In this document: positions 17,375-24,654 of the stretch, one piece after another
Position numbering within the stretch: position 1 is the stretch's first letter
Layout: each line of letters opens with the position of its first letter
DNA from: Mogibacterium diversum
GTDB taxonomy: Bacteria > Bacillota > Clostridia > Peptostreptococcales > Anaerovoracaceae
Reading direction: 5' to 3'
Length of the DNA stretch: 64,000 bases
Assembly (NCBI RefSeq): GCF_002998925.1
Contig: NZ_CP027228.1
Location: forward strand, 186,001 to 250,000
Notes under the pieces: generated by a model
Seen by the model: only the letters and a program-made list of their open reading frames with translations
What the model was told of the DNA's origin: nothing
Database searches by the model: none
Position numbers and translations under genes: made by a program

Positions 17375-17396
17375 CATATGAACAAGTGCTCATATG
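17375..17396. promoter_or_regulatory. ArsR/CadC-type operator
   Basis: CATATGAAC-aagt-GCTCATATG is a 9+9 inverted repeat with one mismatch, centred about 20 bases after the -10 box. A further ATATGAA copy precedes it at 17370 and CATATGA follows at 17400. AT-rich imperfect palindromes of this kind at the transcription start are typical binding sites of ArsR/SmtB repressors. Confidence 0.65.
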
Positions 17397-17433
17397 AACG
17401 CATATGATTGTGTTTTCTAAAGTAGGAGATTAT

Positions 17434-17796
17434 ATGGAAAAAGATTTAGCACCTCACTGCGAGGTTAACGAAGTGCATGGAAGCACTGTAGAAAGAGTTG
17501 TCGGAGCGATGCCTGAAGAGGAAGAGATTTTTGATCTATCCGAGCTATTCAAGGTGTTTGGTGACTCTACCAGGATGAAGATATTATTTGCACTATTCGA
17601 AGAGAAGATGTGTGTATGCGACTTGGCGGAAGCATTGGGCATGACACAGTCGGCTATTTCTCACCAGCTTAAGATCCTTAAACAAGCTAAACTAGTTAAG
17701 TTTTCAAGGGCAGGTAAACAAATCATATATGAGCTTTCAGATGAGCATGTGAGAATTATTATCGCTGTCGGTAAGGAACATATCGAAGAGAGATAA
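17434..17796 (+). CDS. CadC-like ArsR-family metal-responsive repressor
   Basis: This 120-residue winged-helix repressor has the recognition region MTQSAISHQLKILKQAKLVK (about 70-89). Metal ligands resembling Staphylococcus CadC are present: C60 and C62 in CVCDLA with C9 in the N-terminal arm (alpha3N site), and D103, H105, H116 and E119 in the C-terminal helix (alpha5 zinc site). One of the two N-terminal cysteines of CadC is missing. It should release DNA on binding Cd, Zn or Pb. AGGAG five bases before the ATG at 17434 fixes the start over the 10-residue longer frame. The palindrome upstream is its probable own operator. Confidence 0.85.
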   Translation: MEKDLAPHCEVNEVHGSTVERVVGAMPEEEEIFDLSELFKVFGDSTRMKILFALFEEKMCVCDLAEALGMTQSAISHQLKILKQAKLVKFSRAGKQIIYELSDEHVRIIIAVGKEHIEER

Positions 17797-17814
17797 TCTA
17801 GGAGAGAGACATTA

Positions 17815-17841
17815 TGCTCTTAATGTAATTTAATAAGAGCA
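17815..17841 (+). other. Hairpin between the repressor and HMA genes
   Basis: An 8-bp inverted repeat TGCTCTTA/TAAGAGCA with an 11-base loop lies in the 93-base gap. There is no clear U tract, so it is probably an RNA-processing or attenuation element and not a full terminator. Confidence 0.35.
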
Positions 17842-17889
17842 CAAGATTTTAAGATTTAAGAAACGCATTAGGCAGAAAAGGAGTAAGAG

Positions 17890-18108
17890 ATGAAAAAGAA
17901 ATTCAAGTGTGAGATTGATTGTGCAAACTGTGCTGCAAAGATAGAGGATGCGATAAATAAGCTAGACGGAGTGGAGGAAGCAAGGGTTAATTTTATGGCT
18001 CAGAAATTCACTCTTGTTGCTGATGACGATCGATTCGATGAAATCCTTGAAACAGCTATTATGACAGGTAAGAAGATTGAGCCTGATTTTACTGTAGAGA
18101 TAAAGTAG
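17890..18108 (+). CDS. Free-standing heavy-metal-associated (HMA) domain protein
   Basis: This 72-residue ferredoxin-like HMA domain has the metal motif DCANCAAKIE (CxxC at C11 and C14) and the typical tail VEEARVNFMAQKFTLVADD. HMA domains bind soft metal ions and normally form the N-terminus of CadA/ZntA/CopA ATPases. Here the ATPase encoded next lacks such a domain, so this protein looks like a detached metal-binding domain that delivers ions to the pump or senses them. AAAAGGAG precedes the ATG. A separate copper chaperone (CopZ) is the alternative, but the pump's sequence favours zinc or cadmium. Confidence 0.85.
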   Translation: MKKKFKCEIDCANCAAKIEDAINKLDGVEEARVNFMAQKFTLVADDDRFDEILETAIMTGKKIEPDFTVEIK

Positions 18109-18165
18109 TATTTAGATTATATAACTTTTTTAGCATAGCGTATTTATAGATTAGGGGCTTTACTT

Positions 18166-20067
18166 ATGAATAAAAAGCAAAGAAATAGAAGAAATAGGAT
18201 AGCGATATCACTCGTGTGCTTTCTAGTACTGATGATACTTGAGCTTACAGGTGTGCTAGATGGAGTTCACGGATTCGTCCTGTTTGTAATTTACTTTATA
18301 CCTTATATTATAGTCGGTAATGATGTAATCATAAAAGCGGCCAAGAATATTAGGAATGGTCAAGTTTTTGATGAGAATTTCCTTATGATGATTGCGACGT
18401 TTGCGGCGTTTGGACTAGGTCTATTTGGGGATACCCAGTATTCTGAAGCGCTCGCTGTCATGCTTTTCTATCAGATAGGTGAAGCGTTCCAGGATTATGC
18501 CGTCGGACAGTCGAGGGCTTCAATTACTGAGATGATGGCGATTGCCCCCGAATCAGCATTTGTGCTTAATGGAGATGAGACTGAAGAGGTGGATCCTGAG
18601 GATGTCGAAATTGGTAGTGTAGTCGTGGTTAGACCTGGCGATAAGGTTCCACTTGATGGAGTAGTAATCGAAGGAGAGTCTTTTATCGATACGTCAGCTC
18701 TGACAGGGGAATCTGTTCCTAGGAGAGTTTCTGAGGGCGACGATATCATATCGGGATGTGTGAATGGCGAAGGTATGCTCAAGGTTAAAGTTACCAAAGA
18801 GTATGATGATTCGACAGTTGCAAAGATTTTAGAACTGGTTGAAAATGCTAGTGCTAGGAAGGCTGTCCTCGAGAACTTCGTTACGAGATTTGCGCGTGTC
18901 TATACACCTATAGTTACTATCGGCGCTGCACTTTTGGCTGTAGCTATGCCTCTTGTGTTCGGCTTATCATGGTCAGACGGTATAGAAAGAGCCTGCAACT
19001 TTCTGATTGTATCTTGCCCGTGCGCACTCGTTATTTCAGTTCCGCTAGGGTTCTTTGGAGGCATTGGTGCGGCGTCCAAGGTCGGAGTTCTTGTAAAAGG
19101 GAGCAACTTCCTAGAAGCAGCAGCGAGCCTAGATACAATGGTCTTTGACAAGACGGGAACGCTAACAAAGGGAGAATTTAAAGTATCAAAACTTGTACCA
19201 GCAGAGGGTGTATCTGAAGATGAGCTAATAGAACTCGCTGCGTATGGTGAGGCATTTGCAACACATCCAATAGGAAAGTCAATACTAGAAGCTGCAAAGG
19301 ATAAGGAGATTGATAAGAGTAGGCTTGAAGATGTGGTCAATCTAACAGGAAAAGGCACTTCAGCTATGTTAGATGGAAAATCTCTTCTTGTAGGTAGCCG
19401 TAAACTCCTCGATGAAAATAAAATAGAAGATGTGAGTGGAGTATATGGCTCCGAGATGGGAACTATCACATTTGTATCGTATGACGAGAAGTATAAAGGA
19501 TATATAGTGGTGTCTGATACCATTAAGGATGAAGCGAGAGAAAGCATCGCTGAACTTAAGCGTGAGGGTGTCAAGAAGGCGGTTATGCTCACGGGCGATA
19601 GGAAAGCGACTGCAGAGACTGTAGCTGGAGAGCTCGGACTCGATGTAGTTAGGTATGAGCTACTTCCAGCTGACAAGATTGAGGAGGTTGAGGAGCTCAT
19701 AGAAGGAAATCGTAATACTTGGTCAAAGCTTGGCTATGTAGGAGATGGAATAAATGATGCTCCGGTGCTCATGAGAGCTGATGTCGGATTCGCCATGGGA
19801 TCTCTAGGTTCTGATGCGGCAATAGAGGCTGCAGATATCGTTCTGATGGATGATGATTTGAGAAAGTTACCATTAATTATAAAAATAGCTAAGCGAACGA
19901 TGAGGATTGTAAAATCCAATATTGCATTTGCTATAGGAGTAAAGCTTCTAATTCTCGTATTGTCTGCACTTGGTCTCGTCTCGATGTGGTATGCGGTATT
20001 TGGTGATGTAGGAGTTAGCATTATATGCATAATAAATTCGATGCGCGTGCTTAAATTTAAACAGTAG
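18166..20067 (+). CDS. cadA: Heavy-metal-translocating P1B-type ATPase (Cd/Zn/Pb type)
   Basis: The 633-residue pump exports divalent soft metals at the cost of ATP. Motifs in order are the actuator loop LTGES (about 178), the transmembrane metal site CPC in IVSCPCALVISVP (284-286), the phosphorylated aspartate in DKTGTLTKG (D328), the HP locus in THPIGKS (366), and the hinge GDGINDAPV (about 525). There is no N-terminal HMA domain; the protein starts with a KKQRNRR stretch directly before the first membrane helices. The HMA domain is encoded separately upstream. The CPC site followed by ALVISVP fits the CadA/ZntA group. A terminator follows directly. The symbol is by family similarity; the metal is inferred. 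Confidence 0.9.
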   Translation: MNKKQRNRRNRIAISLVCFLVLMILELTGVLDGVHGFVLFVIYFIPYIIVGNDVIIKAAKNIRNGQVFDENFLMMIATFAAFGLGLFGDTQYSEALAVMLFYQIGEAFQDYAVGQSRASITEMMAIAPESAFVLNGDETEEVDPEDVEIGSVVVVRPGDKVPLDGVVIEGESFIDTSALTGESVPRRVSEGDDIISGCVNGEGMLKVKVTKEYDDSTVAKILELVENASARKAVLENFVTRFARVYTPIVTIGAALLAVAMPLVFGLSWSDGIERACNFLIVSCPCALVISVPLGFFGGIGAASKVGVLVKGSNFLEAAASLDTMVFDKTGTLTKGEFKVSKLVPAEGVSEDELIELAAYGEAFATHPIGKSILEAAKDKEIDKSRLEDVVNLTGKGTSAMLDGKSLLVGSRKLLDENKIEDVSGVYGSEMGTITFVSYDEKYKGYIVVSDTIKDEARESIAELKREGVKKAVMLTGDRKATAETVAGELGLDVVRYELLPADKIEEVEELIEGNRNTWSKLGYVGDGINDAPVLMRADVGFAMGSLGSDAAIEAADIVLMDDDLRKLPLIIKIAKRTMRIVKSNIAFAIGVKLLILVLSALGLVSMWYAVFGDVGVSIICIINSMRVLKFKQ

Positions 20068-20120
20068 TTCTTCTTAACCGTGTACGTTTGACTTAGTAAG
20101 CAACTTGTCATAAAATTAAA

Positions 20121-20157
20121 TTGGTTTTCAATTCTAGAGAGTTGAAAACCAATTTTC
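20121..20157 (+). terminator. Terminator after the metal ATPase gene
   Basis: A perfect 11-bp stem (20121-20131 with 20142-20152) has a 10-base loop and is followed by TTTTCTT. It sits 22 bases upstream of the Fur-family start codon. Confidence 0.85.
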
Positions 20158-20178
20158 TTGATTTTTAGCGAGGATGAG

Positions 20179-20610
20179 ATGGAATCGAAGAAGAGATATA
20201 AGACAAAACAGTACGATGAACTTGTCGAATACATATCGTCAATTCCCGGGCAGCATTTTACGGTGAACGAGCTGTATGTACACTTCGCTGGTAAGGATAA
20301 AGCGATAGGGGTCACAACATTGTACCGTCACCTGCAGAGGATGCTCGATGAAGGTATTGTAAGCAAATATGCAGTGGGAACGAATGGAGCCGCTTGCTTT
20401 GAGTATGTCGGTGATGGGGCACCTCACGAAGCTGTAAGTGCATATCACTGCAAGTGTGAAGGCTGTGGAAAGCTCATTCATGTTCACTGCGATAAGATTA
20501 AGGATATAGAGCAGCATCTGATTGAGGAGCATGGATTTAAAGTCGATCCGTTTCGCACGGTCTTTTATGGTATGTGCGAATCATGCATGGATAAATCTAA
20601 AGAAAGATAA
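20179..20610 (+). CDS. Fur-family metalloregulator
   Basis: This 143-residue regulator of the Fur/Zur/PerR family has an N-terminal winged helix with the recognition element GVTTLYRHLQRMLDEGI (about 44-60). The structural zinc site consists of two CxxC pairs, C93-C96 and C133-C136. The central segment AYHCKCEGCGKLIHVHC carries extra cysteines and histidines for the regulatory metal. Its position beside a zinc/cadmium efflux pump suggests Zur-like zinc sensing, but PerR or Fur cannot be excluded by eye. The ATG at 20179 is preferred to the TTG at 20158, which lies in the terminator tail. A 24-base gap to the MATE gene suggests co-transcription. Confidence 0.8.
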   Translation: MESKKRYKTKQYDELVEYISSIPGQHFTVNELYVHFAGKDKAIGVTTLYRHLQRMLDEGIVSKYAVGTNGAACFEYVGDGAPHEAVSAYHCKCEGCGKLIHVHCDKIKDIEQHLIEEHGFKVDPFRTVFYGMCESCMDKSKER

Positions 20611-20634
20611 CTCTAGAGATAGAAGGGATTATAG

Positions 20635-21993
20635 ATGAAATCAAATGATATGAGTGACCTCCTCCATGGCAGCATATGGAGGAAGGTCTTAATTTTTGCA
20701 CTGCCACTAGCTCTTACTAGCGTGCTTCAGCAGTTATTTAGTGCAGCTGATGTAGCTGTCCTTGGGACTTTTGTCGGCAAAAATTCCATGGCTGCTGTAG
20801 GTAGTAACGCGCCTGTAGTAGGGCTAATGATTAATCTATTTGTTGGTATCTCTGTGGGCGCCAATGTCATGATGTCTAGGTATACAGGAGCTAACGATGC
20901 TGATGGGGTTAGTAGAACAGCACATACATCAGTGGTGCTAGCGCTGATTAGCGGCATAACGATTGCTGTTATTGGTAATATAATCGCAAATCCGATAGTA
21001 AATTTGCTTGGTGTTCCAGTTGATATAGCACCTTTAGCTATTAGATACCTGAGAATATACTTTTGCGGAATGCCATTTATAATGCTATACAACTTCCAGT
21101 CTGCAATATTTAGAAGCCAAGGTGATACGAGAACTCCTCTAATATGTCTTGCAATCTCTGGTCTTGTGAATGTCGCATTAAATCTATTCTTCGTTATAGT
21201 GGTAGGGATGGATGTAGAAGGCGTTGCTATCGCTACTGTTATAGCTGATGTTCTCAGCTCTTCACTTCTGTTCTATTTTCTAAAAAAGCATAGCGGAGCA
21301 GTACAAATTAGTTTAAATAAATTGCGGGTAGACAAGAAGATAACTGGCAATATTCTTAGAATCGGTATCCCATCTGGTATGCAAGGTATGGTATTTTCAA
21401 TATCTAACCTCCTGATTCAGTCTGCAATTAACAGCCTCGGCACTGATGCAATGGCTGGCACAACTGCCGCCTTCAATATTGAGATTATGGCATACTTTAT
21501 TTCAAATGCGTTTGGACAGGCTGCAGTTACGTTTGTAGGACAGAATCACGGAGCTTCAAATTATCGAAGGTGCAAAGATGTTGTCAAGCAGACATTAATC
21601 CTAAACTGGATCTCTATGATTATATTCGGAGCCACAGTAATCGTATTTGGTAGGGAGATGCTGAGTGTATTTAATGACGATATGGCAGTTATAAAATTCG
21701 GATATATAAGACTTGTTATCCTTATGGCAGGTGAGGTTTTGAATTCTACAATCGAGACCTTGTCTGGAGGCATGAGAGGATATGGATACTCGCTAAGCCC
21801 TGCAATAGTAACGCTCTTAGGAGTATGCGGATTTAGGATAATATGGATTTATACGTTCTTTAAATTTAACCCAACATGGATTAATCTAATGCTCGTGTAT
21901 CCAGTGAGCTGGGCTGTCACAGCGTCAATGATGGTAATTGCATATAAAAGAACTCTCAATAAGGTCTTGCCTAAGGGGGATCTATTAGTCTAA
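20635..21993 (+). CDS. MATE-family multidrug efflux transporter
   Basis: The 452-residue membrane protein has twelve predicted helices in two homologous halves. The N-terminus has the family pattern IWRKVLIFALPLALTSVLQQ and DVAVLGTFVGKNSMAAVG. The second half shows IGIPSGMQGMVFSISNLLIQ and GTTAAFNIEIMAYF. MATE transporters expel cationic drugs or metabolites in exchange for Na+ or H+. The substrate cannot be read from sequence. Downstream of a Fur-family gene with a small gap, it may be under the same control. GAAGGGAT upstream gives a moderate ribosome binding site. Confidence 0.9.
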   Translation: MKSNDMSDLLHGSIWRKVLIFALPLALTSVLQQLFSAADVAVLGTFVGKNSMAAVGSNAPVVGLMINLFVGISVGANVMMSRYTGANDADGVSRTAHTSVVLALISGITIAVIGNIIANPIVNLLGVPVDIAPLAIRYLRIYFCGMPFIMLYNFQSAIFRSQGDTRTPLICLAISGLVNVALNLFFVIVVGMDVEGVAIATVIADVLSSSLLFYFLKKHSGAVQISLNKLRVDKKITGNILRIGIPSGMQGMVFSISNLLIQSAINSLGTDAMAGTTAAFNIEIMAYFISNAFGQAAVTFVGQNHGASNYRRCKDVVKQTLILNWISMIIFGATVIVFGREMLSVFNDDMAVIKFGYIRLVILMAGEVLNSTIETLSGGMRGYGYSLSPAIVTLLGVCGFRIIWIYTFFKFNPTWINLMLVYPVSWAVTASMMVIAYKRTLNKVLPKGDLLV

Positions 21994-22033
21994 AATGTAA
22001 TAGCTAAGTCAAAGGGTTCGAAAGGAGATAGAG

Positions 22034-22282
22034 ATGAGATTGCCTGCGCCGATTGAAAAATTCGCAGAACAATATTTTGTGCCACACGCTAGCGCTATAG
22101 TATGGGCAGCGATGCTAGTTATATTTGCGCTGTTCGGCTATGTATGTTATAGAGCTAGATCTAACAAACCACTGAGGTGGATTCTGCTTTTGGCACTTTT
22201 AGTATGGGCAGCAGTGCTCGTTCTACTCACCATAATCACTTTCGCAAGTGAGGAAGAAGCTTTTTCCTTTTTAAACGTTTAA
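22034..22282 (+). CDS. Small two-helix membrane protein, function unknown
   Basis: The 82-residue protein has a short amphipathic start (MRLPAPIEKFAEQYF), a first membrane helix around 22-40, a basic loop RARSNKPLR, a second helix around 47-68, and an acidic end EEEAF. The ribosome binding site AAAGGAG is good. I do not recognise a family. It follows the MATE gene by 40 bases and may be on the same transcript. Its stop codon lies in a perfect 12-bp palindrome (TTAAACGTTTAA, 22271-22282). Confidence 0.65.
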   Translation: MRLPAPIEKFAEQYFVPHASAIVWAAMLVIFALFGYVCYRARSNKPLRWILLLALLVWAAVLVLLTIITFASEEEAFSFLNV

Positions 22283-22305
22283 GCTAAGTATAGAGACAAT
22301 TTTAT

Positions 22306-22346
22306 ACAGCAGTTCGAAACCATCCTGCTTTATCAAAACTACGGGT
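22306..22346 (+). promoter_or_regulatory. Candidate preQ1-I riboswitch aptamer
   Basis: Stem P1 AGCAG (22308-22312)/CTGCT (22325-22329) encloses the loop TTCGAAACCATC. After it comes the A-rich tail TTATCAAAACTACGGGT. This follows the preQ1 class I pattern: G-UUC at the loop start, ACC and CC in the loop, and an AAAACUA tail whose end can form the pseudoknot (loop ACC 22319-22321 with GGT 22344-22346). It precedes a terminator hairpin and the queuosine-precursor transporter gene, which is the expected target. The assignment is by eye from the Bacillus subtilis queC aptamer pattern. Confidence 0.7.
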
Positions 22347-22364
22347 ACTAGGAATACGAAAGTA

Positions 22365-22396
22365 AGCCGGCGTTTTGTTTTGCGTCGGCTATTTAT
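22365..22396 (+). terminator. Riboswitch-associated (attenuation) terminator
   Basis: An 8-bp stem AGCCGGCG/CGTCGGCT (22365-22372 with 22383-22390, one G-U pair) with a T-rich loop is followed by ATTTATTTT. It lies 20 bases after the preQ1 aptamer and about 120 bases before the transporter start, as expected for transcription attenuation. Confidence 0.7.
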
Positions 22397-22476
22397 TTTG
22401 CTAATTTTACCAGCCGCAACTGTTTGGTAATAAGTGCTGTGAAGAATTACGATTGTCTTCTGGAGATTTGATGCAG

Positions 22477-22521
22477 AAAGGAGAGCTCGGTGTATAAATG
22501 AACCGAGCAAAAACAAAATGA
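22477..22521 (+). other. Leader mini-ORF and hairpin before the transporter start
   Basis: The only good ribosome binding site (AAAGGAG, 22477-22483) is 34 bases from the transporter ATG. Between them is a 7-bp hairpin GCTCGGT/ACCGAGC (22485-22508) and a seven-codon frame ATG AAC CGA GCA AAA ACA AAA TGA (22498-22521). Its stop overlaps the transporter start as ATGA, suggesting translation by termination-reinitiation or hairpin-assisted spacing. Confidence 0.45.
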
Positions 22522-23225
22522 GTAATGAATTACTACTAATTATCACCCTAATAGTTGAGTACAGTGCGGTTGTGCTCATGTACAAGTATCTTGGAAGAGA
22601 CGGCCTCTACCTATGGACAGTACTAGCAACTATCACCGCCAACATTGAGGTTCTTATACTCGTAAAGGCGTTCGGCATGGAGATGACACTTGGAAACGTT
22701 CTCTTTGCTACTACTTTTTTGGTCACTGATATCGCTAGTGAGATATATGGAAAAAAAGATGCGCACAAAGCGGTACACCTAGGTGTAGCGACATCCATTG
22801 CGTTTGTGGTAATCAGCTCATCTTGGCTATTATATTCGCCGAGCTCAAGTGATTTCGCATCGCCTTCAATCAGGCAGATTTTTGCACATACGCCAAGACT
22901 TATGTTCGCAAGTCTAGCGGTATATATAATCGTTCAGTACTTTGATGTATGGCTATATCACAAGTGGTGGGATTTCACTAACAAGAGGTTTGGCAATAGA
23001 GATAGATTTTTATGGCTTCGTAATAACGGCTCGACCCTAGTCTCGCAGCTAGTGAATTCAGCGCTATATACGGTATTTGCTTTTGCGGGATTGTACGATA
23101 CAAAGACCGTAATAACTCTAATATTCTCGACCTACATAATCTACATCGTGACGAGTCTCTGCGATACACCGTTTGTGTACCTATGCAGAGCGATAGCTCG
23201 GAAGAAGGGTGATATAACTGCATAA
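22518..23225 (+). CDS. Queuosine precursor transporter (YhhQ/QPTR family)
   Basis: The 235-residue membrane protein has six or seven helices and is in the VUT/DUF165 family that imports queuosine precursors (preQ0/preQ1 or queuine). Signature elements are NELLLIITLIVEYSAVV at the N-terminus, TTFLVTDIASEIYGKKDAHK (about 69-88) with its conserved D-E-YGK pattern, a central YFDVWLYHKWW, and a final YIVTSLCDTPFVYL. The candidate preQ1 riboswitch upstream agrees with this role. The start at 22518 is chosen from family N-termini and has no adjacent ribosome binding site. A strong terminator follows. No queuosine biosynthesis genes are in the window, so the cell may salvage. Confidence 0.9.
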   Translation: MSNELLLIITLIVEYSAVVLMYKYLGRDGLYLWTVLATITANIEVLILVKAFGMEMTLGNVLFATTFLVTDIASEIYGKKDAHKAVHLGVATSIAFVVISSSWLLYSPSSSDFASPSIRQIFAHTPRLMFASLAVYIIVQYFDVWLYHKWWDFTNKRFGNRDRFLWLRNNGSTLVSQLVNSALYTVFAFAGLYDTKTVITLIFSTYIIYIVTSLCDTPFVYLCRAIARKKGDITA

Positions 23226-23270
23226 AAAATAGCCACGCATTGCGATATTTGCTTGCGTGGCTTTTTTATT
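23226..23270. terminator. Bidirectional terminator between convergent transporter genes
   Basis: Stem AGCCACGCA/TGCGTGGCT (23231-23239 with 23254-23262) is flanked by AAAAAAT on the left and TTTTTTATT on the right, so it can end both the queuosine transporter and the ECF transcripts. Confidence 0.9.
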
Positions 23271-23309
23271 TGTGTATCTAGCACAATAATTTGCTAGATT
23301 AAAGATTCT

Positions 23310-23942
23310 TTAAGCGTTTGTGTTTCCTGCGGTGCTATGTCCGAGATGCTTTGCTAGTGCTTTAGAGACTACTGTTCCGAGAATACAGCAAGTTACAGCT
23401 TCGATTAAGCCCTGAAGGCCAACGAGTGTAATTACGAAAGTAAGCGGATTGGTAGCACCAATCGTATGAGCCAGTTTCTGGATATAGTCTGTGTCGTAGA
23501 ATGCAATTACTAGGAATCCCATGAAGAATAATGTGTTGAGCAAGGGAGCACTGATTGCTCCAATTGAGTATGCAATAGTGTGTCCTCTGAAGATTTTATT
23601 AACAATCTTGAATACTACGCCGGCTAAGAACCCCATGAAGATTCTTGTGATAACGCATAGTACAAATGTCTTAAATGGTGCGACTTGAAACAAAACTCCG
23701 CCCATTGCAGATGCGCCTGAAATAGCATCTACAAAGCTTGCGATGCCGAAGACTCCGCCGAGTATGGCTCCAGCGAGTGGTCCCATTAGTATCGCCCCGA
23801 TAGCGACTGGAAGTGTGAGAAATGACATGTAGATTGGACCGATCGGCACACTGCCAAGCCCTGTAATCTTCATGACAAGTTCAACTGCAACGAGAAGCGC
23901 CAGTTGCGCAAGAAATTTAGGATTGGATAATTTATCCCTCAT
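23310..23942 (-). CDS. ECF transporter S component (substrate unassigned)
   Basis: This 210-residue S component has six helices. It contains the family pattern of small vitamin-binding subunits: PIGPIYMSFLTLPVAIGAIL, then MGPLAGAILGGVFGIASF, similar to PanT/HmpT-type members. S components bind a vitamin or precursor and share an energising module (EcfAA'T) encoded elsewhere; none is in this window. The start at 23942 has AAGGAGG five bases upstream, whereas the longer frame to 24020 runs into the leader. The gene has a consensus promoter and a 140-base structured leader, which implies riboswitch-like control and could reveal the ligand. Pantothenate is a guess only. Confidence 0.8.
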   Translation of the reverse strand: MRDKLSNPKFLAQLALLVAVELVMKITGLGSVPIGPIYMSFLTLPVAIGAILMGPLAGAILGGVFGIASFVDAISGASAMGGVLFQVAPFKTFVLCVITRIFMGFLAGVVFKIVNKIFRGHTIAYSIGAISAPLLNTLFFMGFLVIAFYDTDYIQKLAHTIGATNPLTFVITLVGLQGLIEAVTCCILGTVVSKALAKHLGHSTAGNTNA

Positions 23943-24085
23943 ATTAACCTCCTTCTGCCGTTCCGTAAGGATACAGCGATGAGCCGGGTTGCCCCGAAGA
24001 AATGATTTGTAGGCAGGCACTGCTCTATGGAGTCTCTATCGTGCGGTATGCTACGATGATATCCGCGCAGTAATCTGCCCGTGAG
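23943..24085 (-). promoter_or_regulatory. Long structured 5' leader of the ECF gene (possible riboswitch)
   Basis: About 140 transcribed bases precede the coding region. On the minus strand there are nested pairings: GGCAG/CTGCC (24075-24079 with 24012-24016), inside it ACTGC/GCAGT, then GCGG/CCGC competing with ATCGT/ACGAT. A separate CGGG-GCAA-CCCG tetraloop hairpin follows closer to the start. I cannot match it to the TPP, FMN, THF, cobalamin, preQ1, purine or T-box patterns. Confidence 0.5.
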
Positions 24086-24114
24086 ATTATAACAACTTGA
24101 GAGCTACTTTACAA
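24086..24114 (-). promoter_or_regulatory. Promoter of the ECF S-component gene
   Basis: On the minus strand, TTGTAA (24114-24109), a 17-base spacer and a consensus TATAAT (24091-24086). Confidence 0.8.
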
Positions 24115-24127
24115 CAAGCATTCTCGC

Positions 24128-24165
24128 AAAAAAATGGAATTAAGCTCAACACTCGCCTAATTCCA
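24128..24165 (-). terminator. Terminator of the cupin gene
   Basis: An 11-bp stem with one G-U pair (24135-24145 with 24155-24165) is followed on the minus strand by ATTTTTTT. It lies about 20 bases after the cupin stop codon. Confidence 0.9.
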
Positions 24166-24185
24166 ACAATGGATTTCTATAAAAT

Positions 24186-24542
24186 TTATTCATAGATGAT
24201 GAGGGCGACGAATTTTACTGGCTCATCCTTCTTGTTGGTCAGACTATGTCCCTCGCCAGGTCCAGTAAATGTGACATCACCTGCGCGCACAGTCTTTATA
24301 GTGCCGTTATCATTGTACTCAGCCTCGCCACTTTGGATGACATAAATTTCAGCATCTCCCTCGTGTACATGGTAACCTACACCGCAATCCTTTTCGAGAA
24401 CATTCTCCTTAAAAAGTCGTCCTTTGCCTAGAAGCTCCTCGTCATTATCGATAATCTGCGTCGTAATCAGGTGACCAGGACCACCAAGTGCCTCTTCCTG
24501 AATATAGTGAGTCCTCTTTTCCTTAGTTTTAATCCAGCTCAT
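24186..24542 (-). CDS. Cupin-domain protein
   Basis: This 118-residue single cupin barrel has conserved motif 1, GYHVHEGDAEIYVIQSGEAE (residues 56-75), with metal ligands H58, H60 and E65. Motif 2, GDVTFTGPGEGHSL (88-101), supplies H99. Such small cupins bind a metal and act as isomerases, dioxygenases or sugar-binding proteins; the substrate is not evident. GGAGG six bases before the ATG gives a strong start, and the terminator follows closely, so it is a single-gene transcript. The extended N-terminus (KTKEKRTHYIQEEALGGPG) resembles DUF-type cupins of anaerobes that bind carbohydrates. Confidence 0.85.
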   Translation of the reverse strand: MSWIKTKEKRTHYIQEEALGGPGHLITTQIIDNDEELLGKGRLFKENVLEKDCGVGYHVHEGDAEIYVIQSGEAEYNDNGTIKTVRAGDVTFTGPGEGHSLTNKKDEPVKFVALIIYE

Positions 24543-24610
24543 TTTGATCCTCCATAAGTGAATAAGTCATTTTGATTAATTAAGTGTTGCTGTTAAATAT
24601 TATATTTCAT

Positions 24611-24645
24611 AAAAGATAAAATGGCATGCATCATATGCATGCCAT
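24611..24645 (-). terminator. Terminator of the aldolase/adducin-type gene
   Basis: A perfect 11-bp stem (24621-24631 with 24635-24645) has a CAT loop and is followed on the minus strand by TTTTATCTTTT. It lies 10 bases after the stop of the gene that starts at 25860. Confidence 0.85.
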
Positions 24646-24654
24646 CGTTTGGTT

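Noticed and set aside
18900..19700. 266-residue minus-strand open frame rich in Ser/Thr
   Set aside because: It is antisense to the metal ATPase, whose motifs are certain; the composition is the usual mirror of a coding frame and there is no ribosome binding site.
20121..20152. Inverted repeat just before the Fur-family gene as a possible Fur/Zur box
   Set aside because: Its 11-bp stem, 10-base loop and following T tract are those of a terminator, and it does not fit the 19-bp Fur pattern.
23943..24085. TPP, FMN, THF or T-box element in the ECF leader
   Set aside because: The diagnostic cores (CUGAGA...ACCUGAU for TPP, GGGGCGGGG-type RFN core, THF GGUG/CAUU joints, T-box GGUGGNACCGCG) are absent; a CTTCGGGGCAA stretch recalls FMN only by chance.
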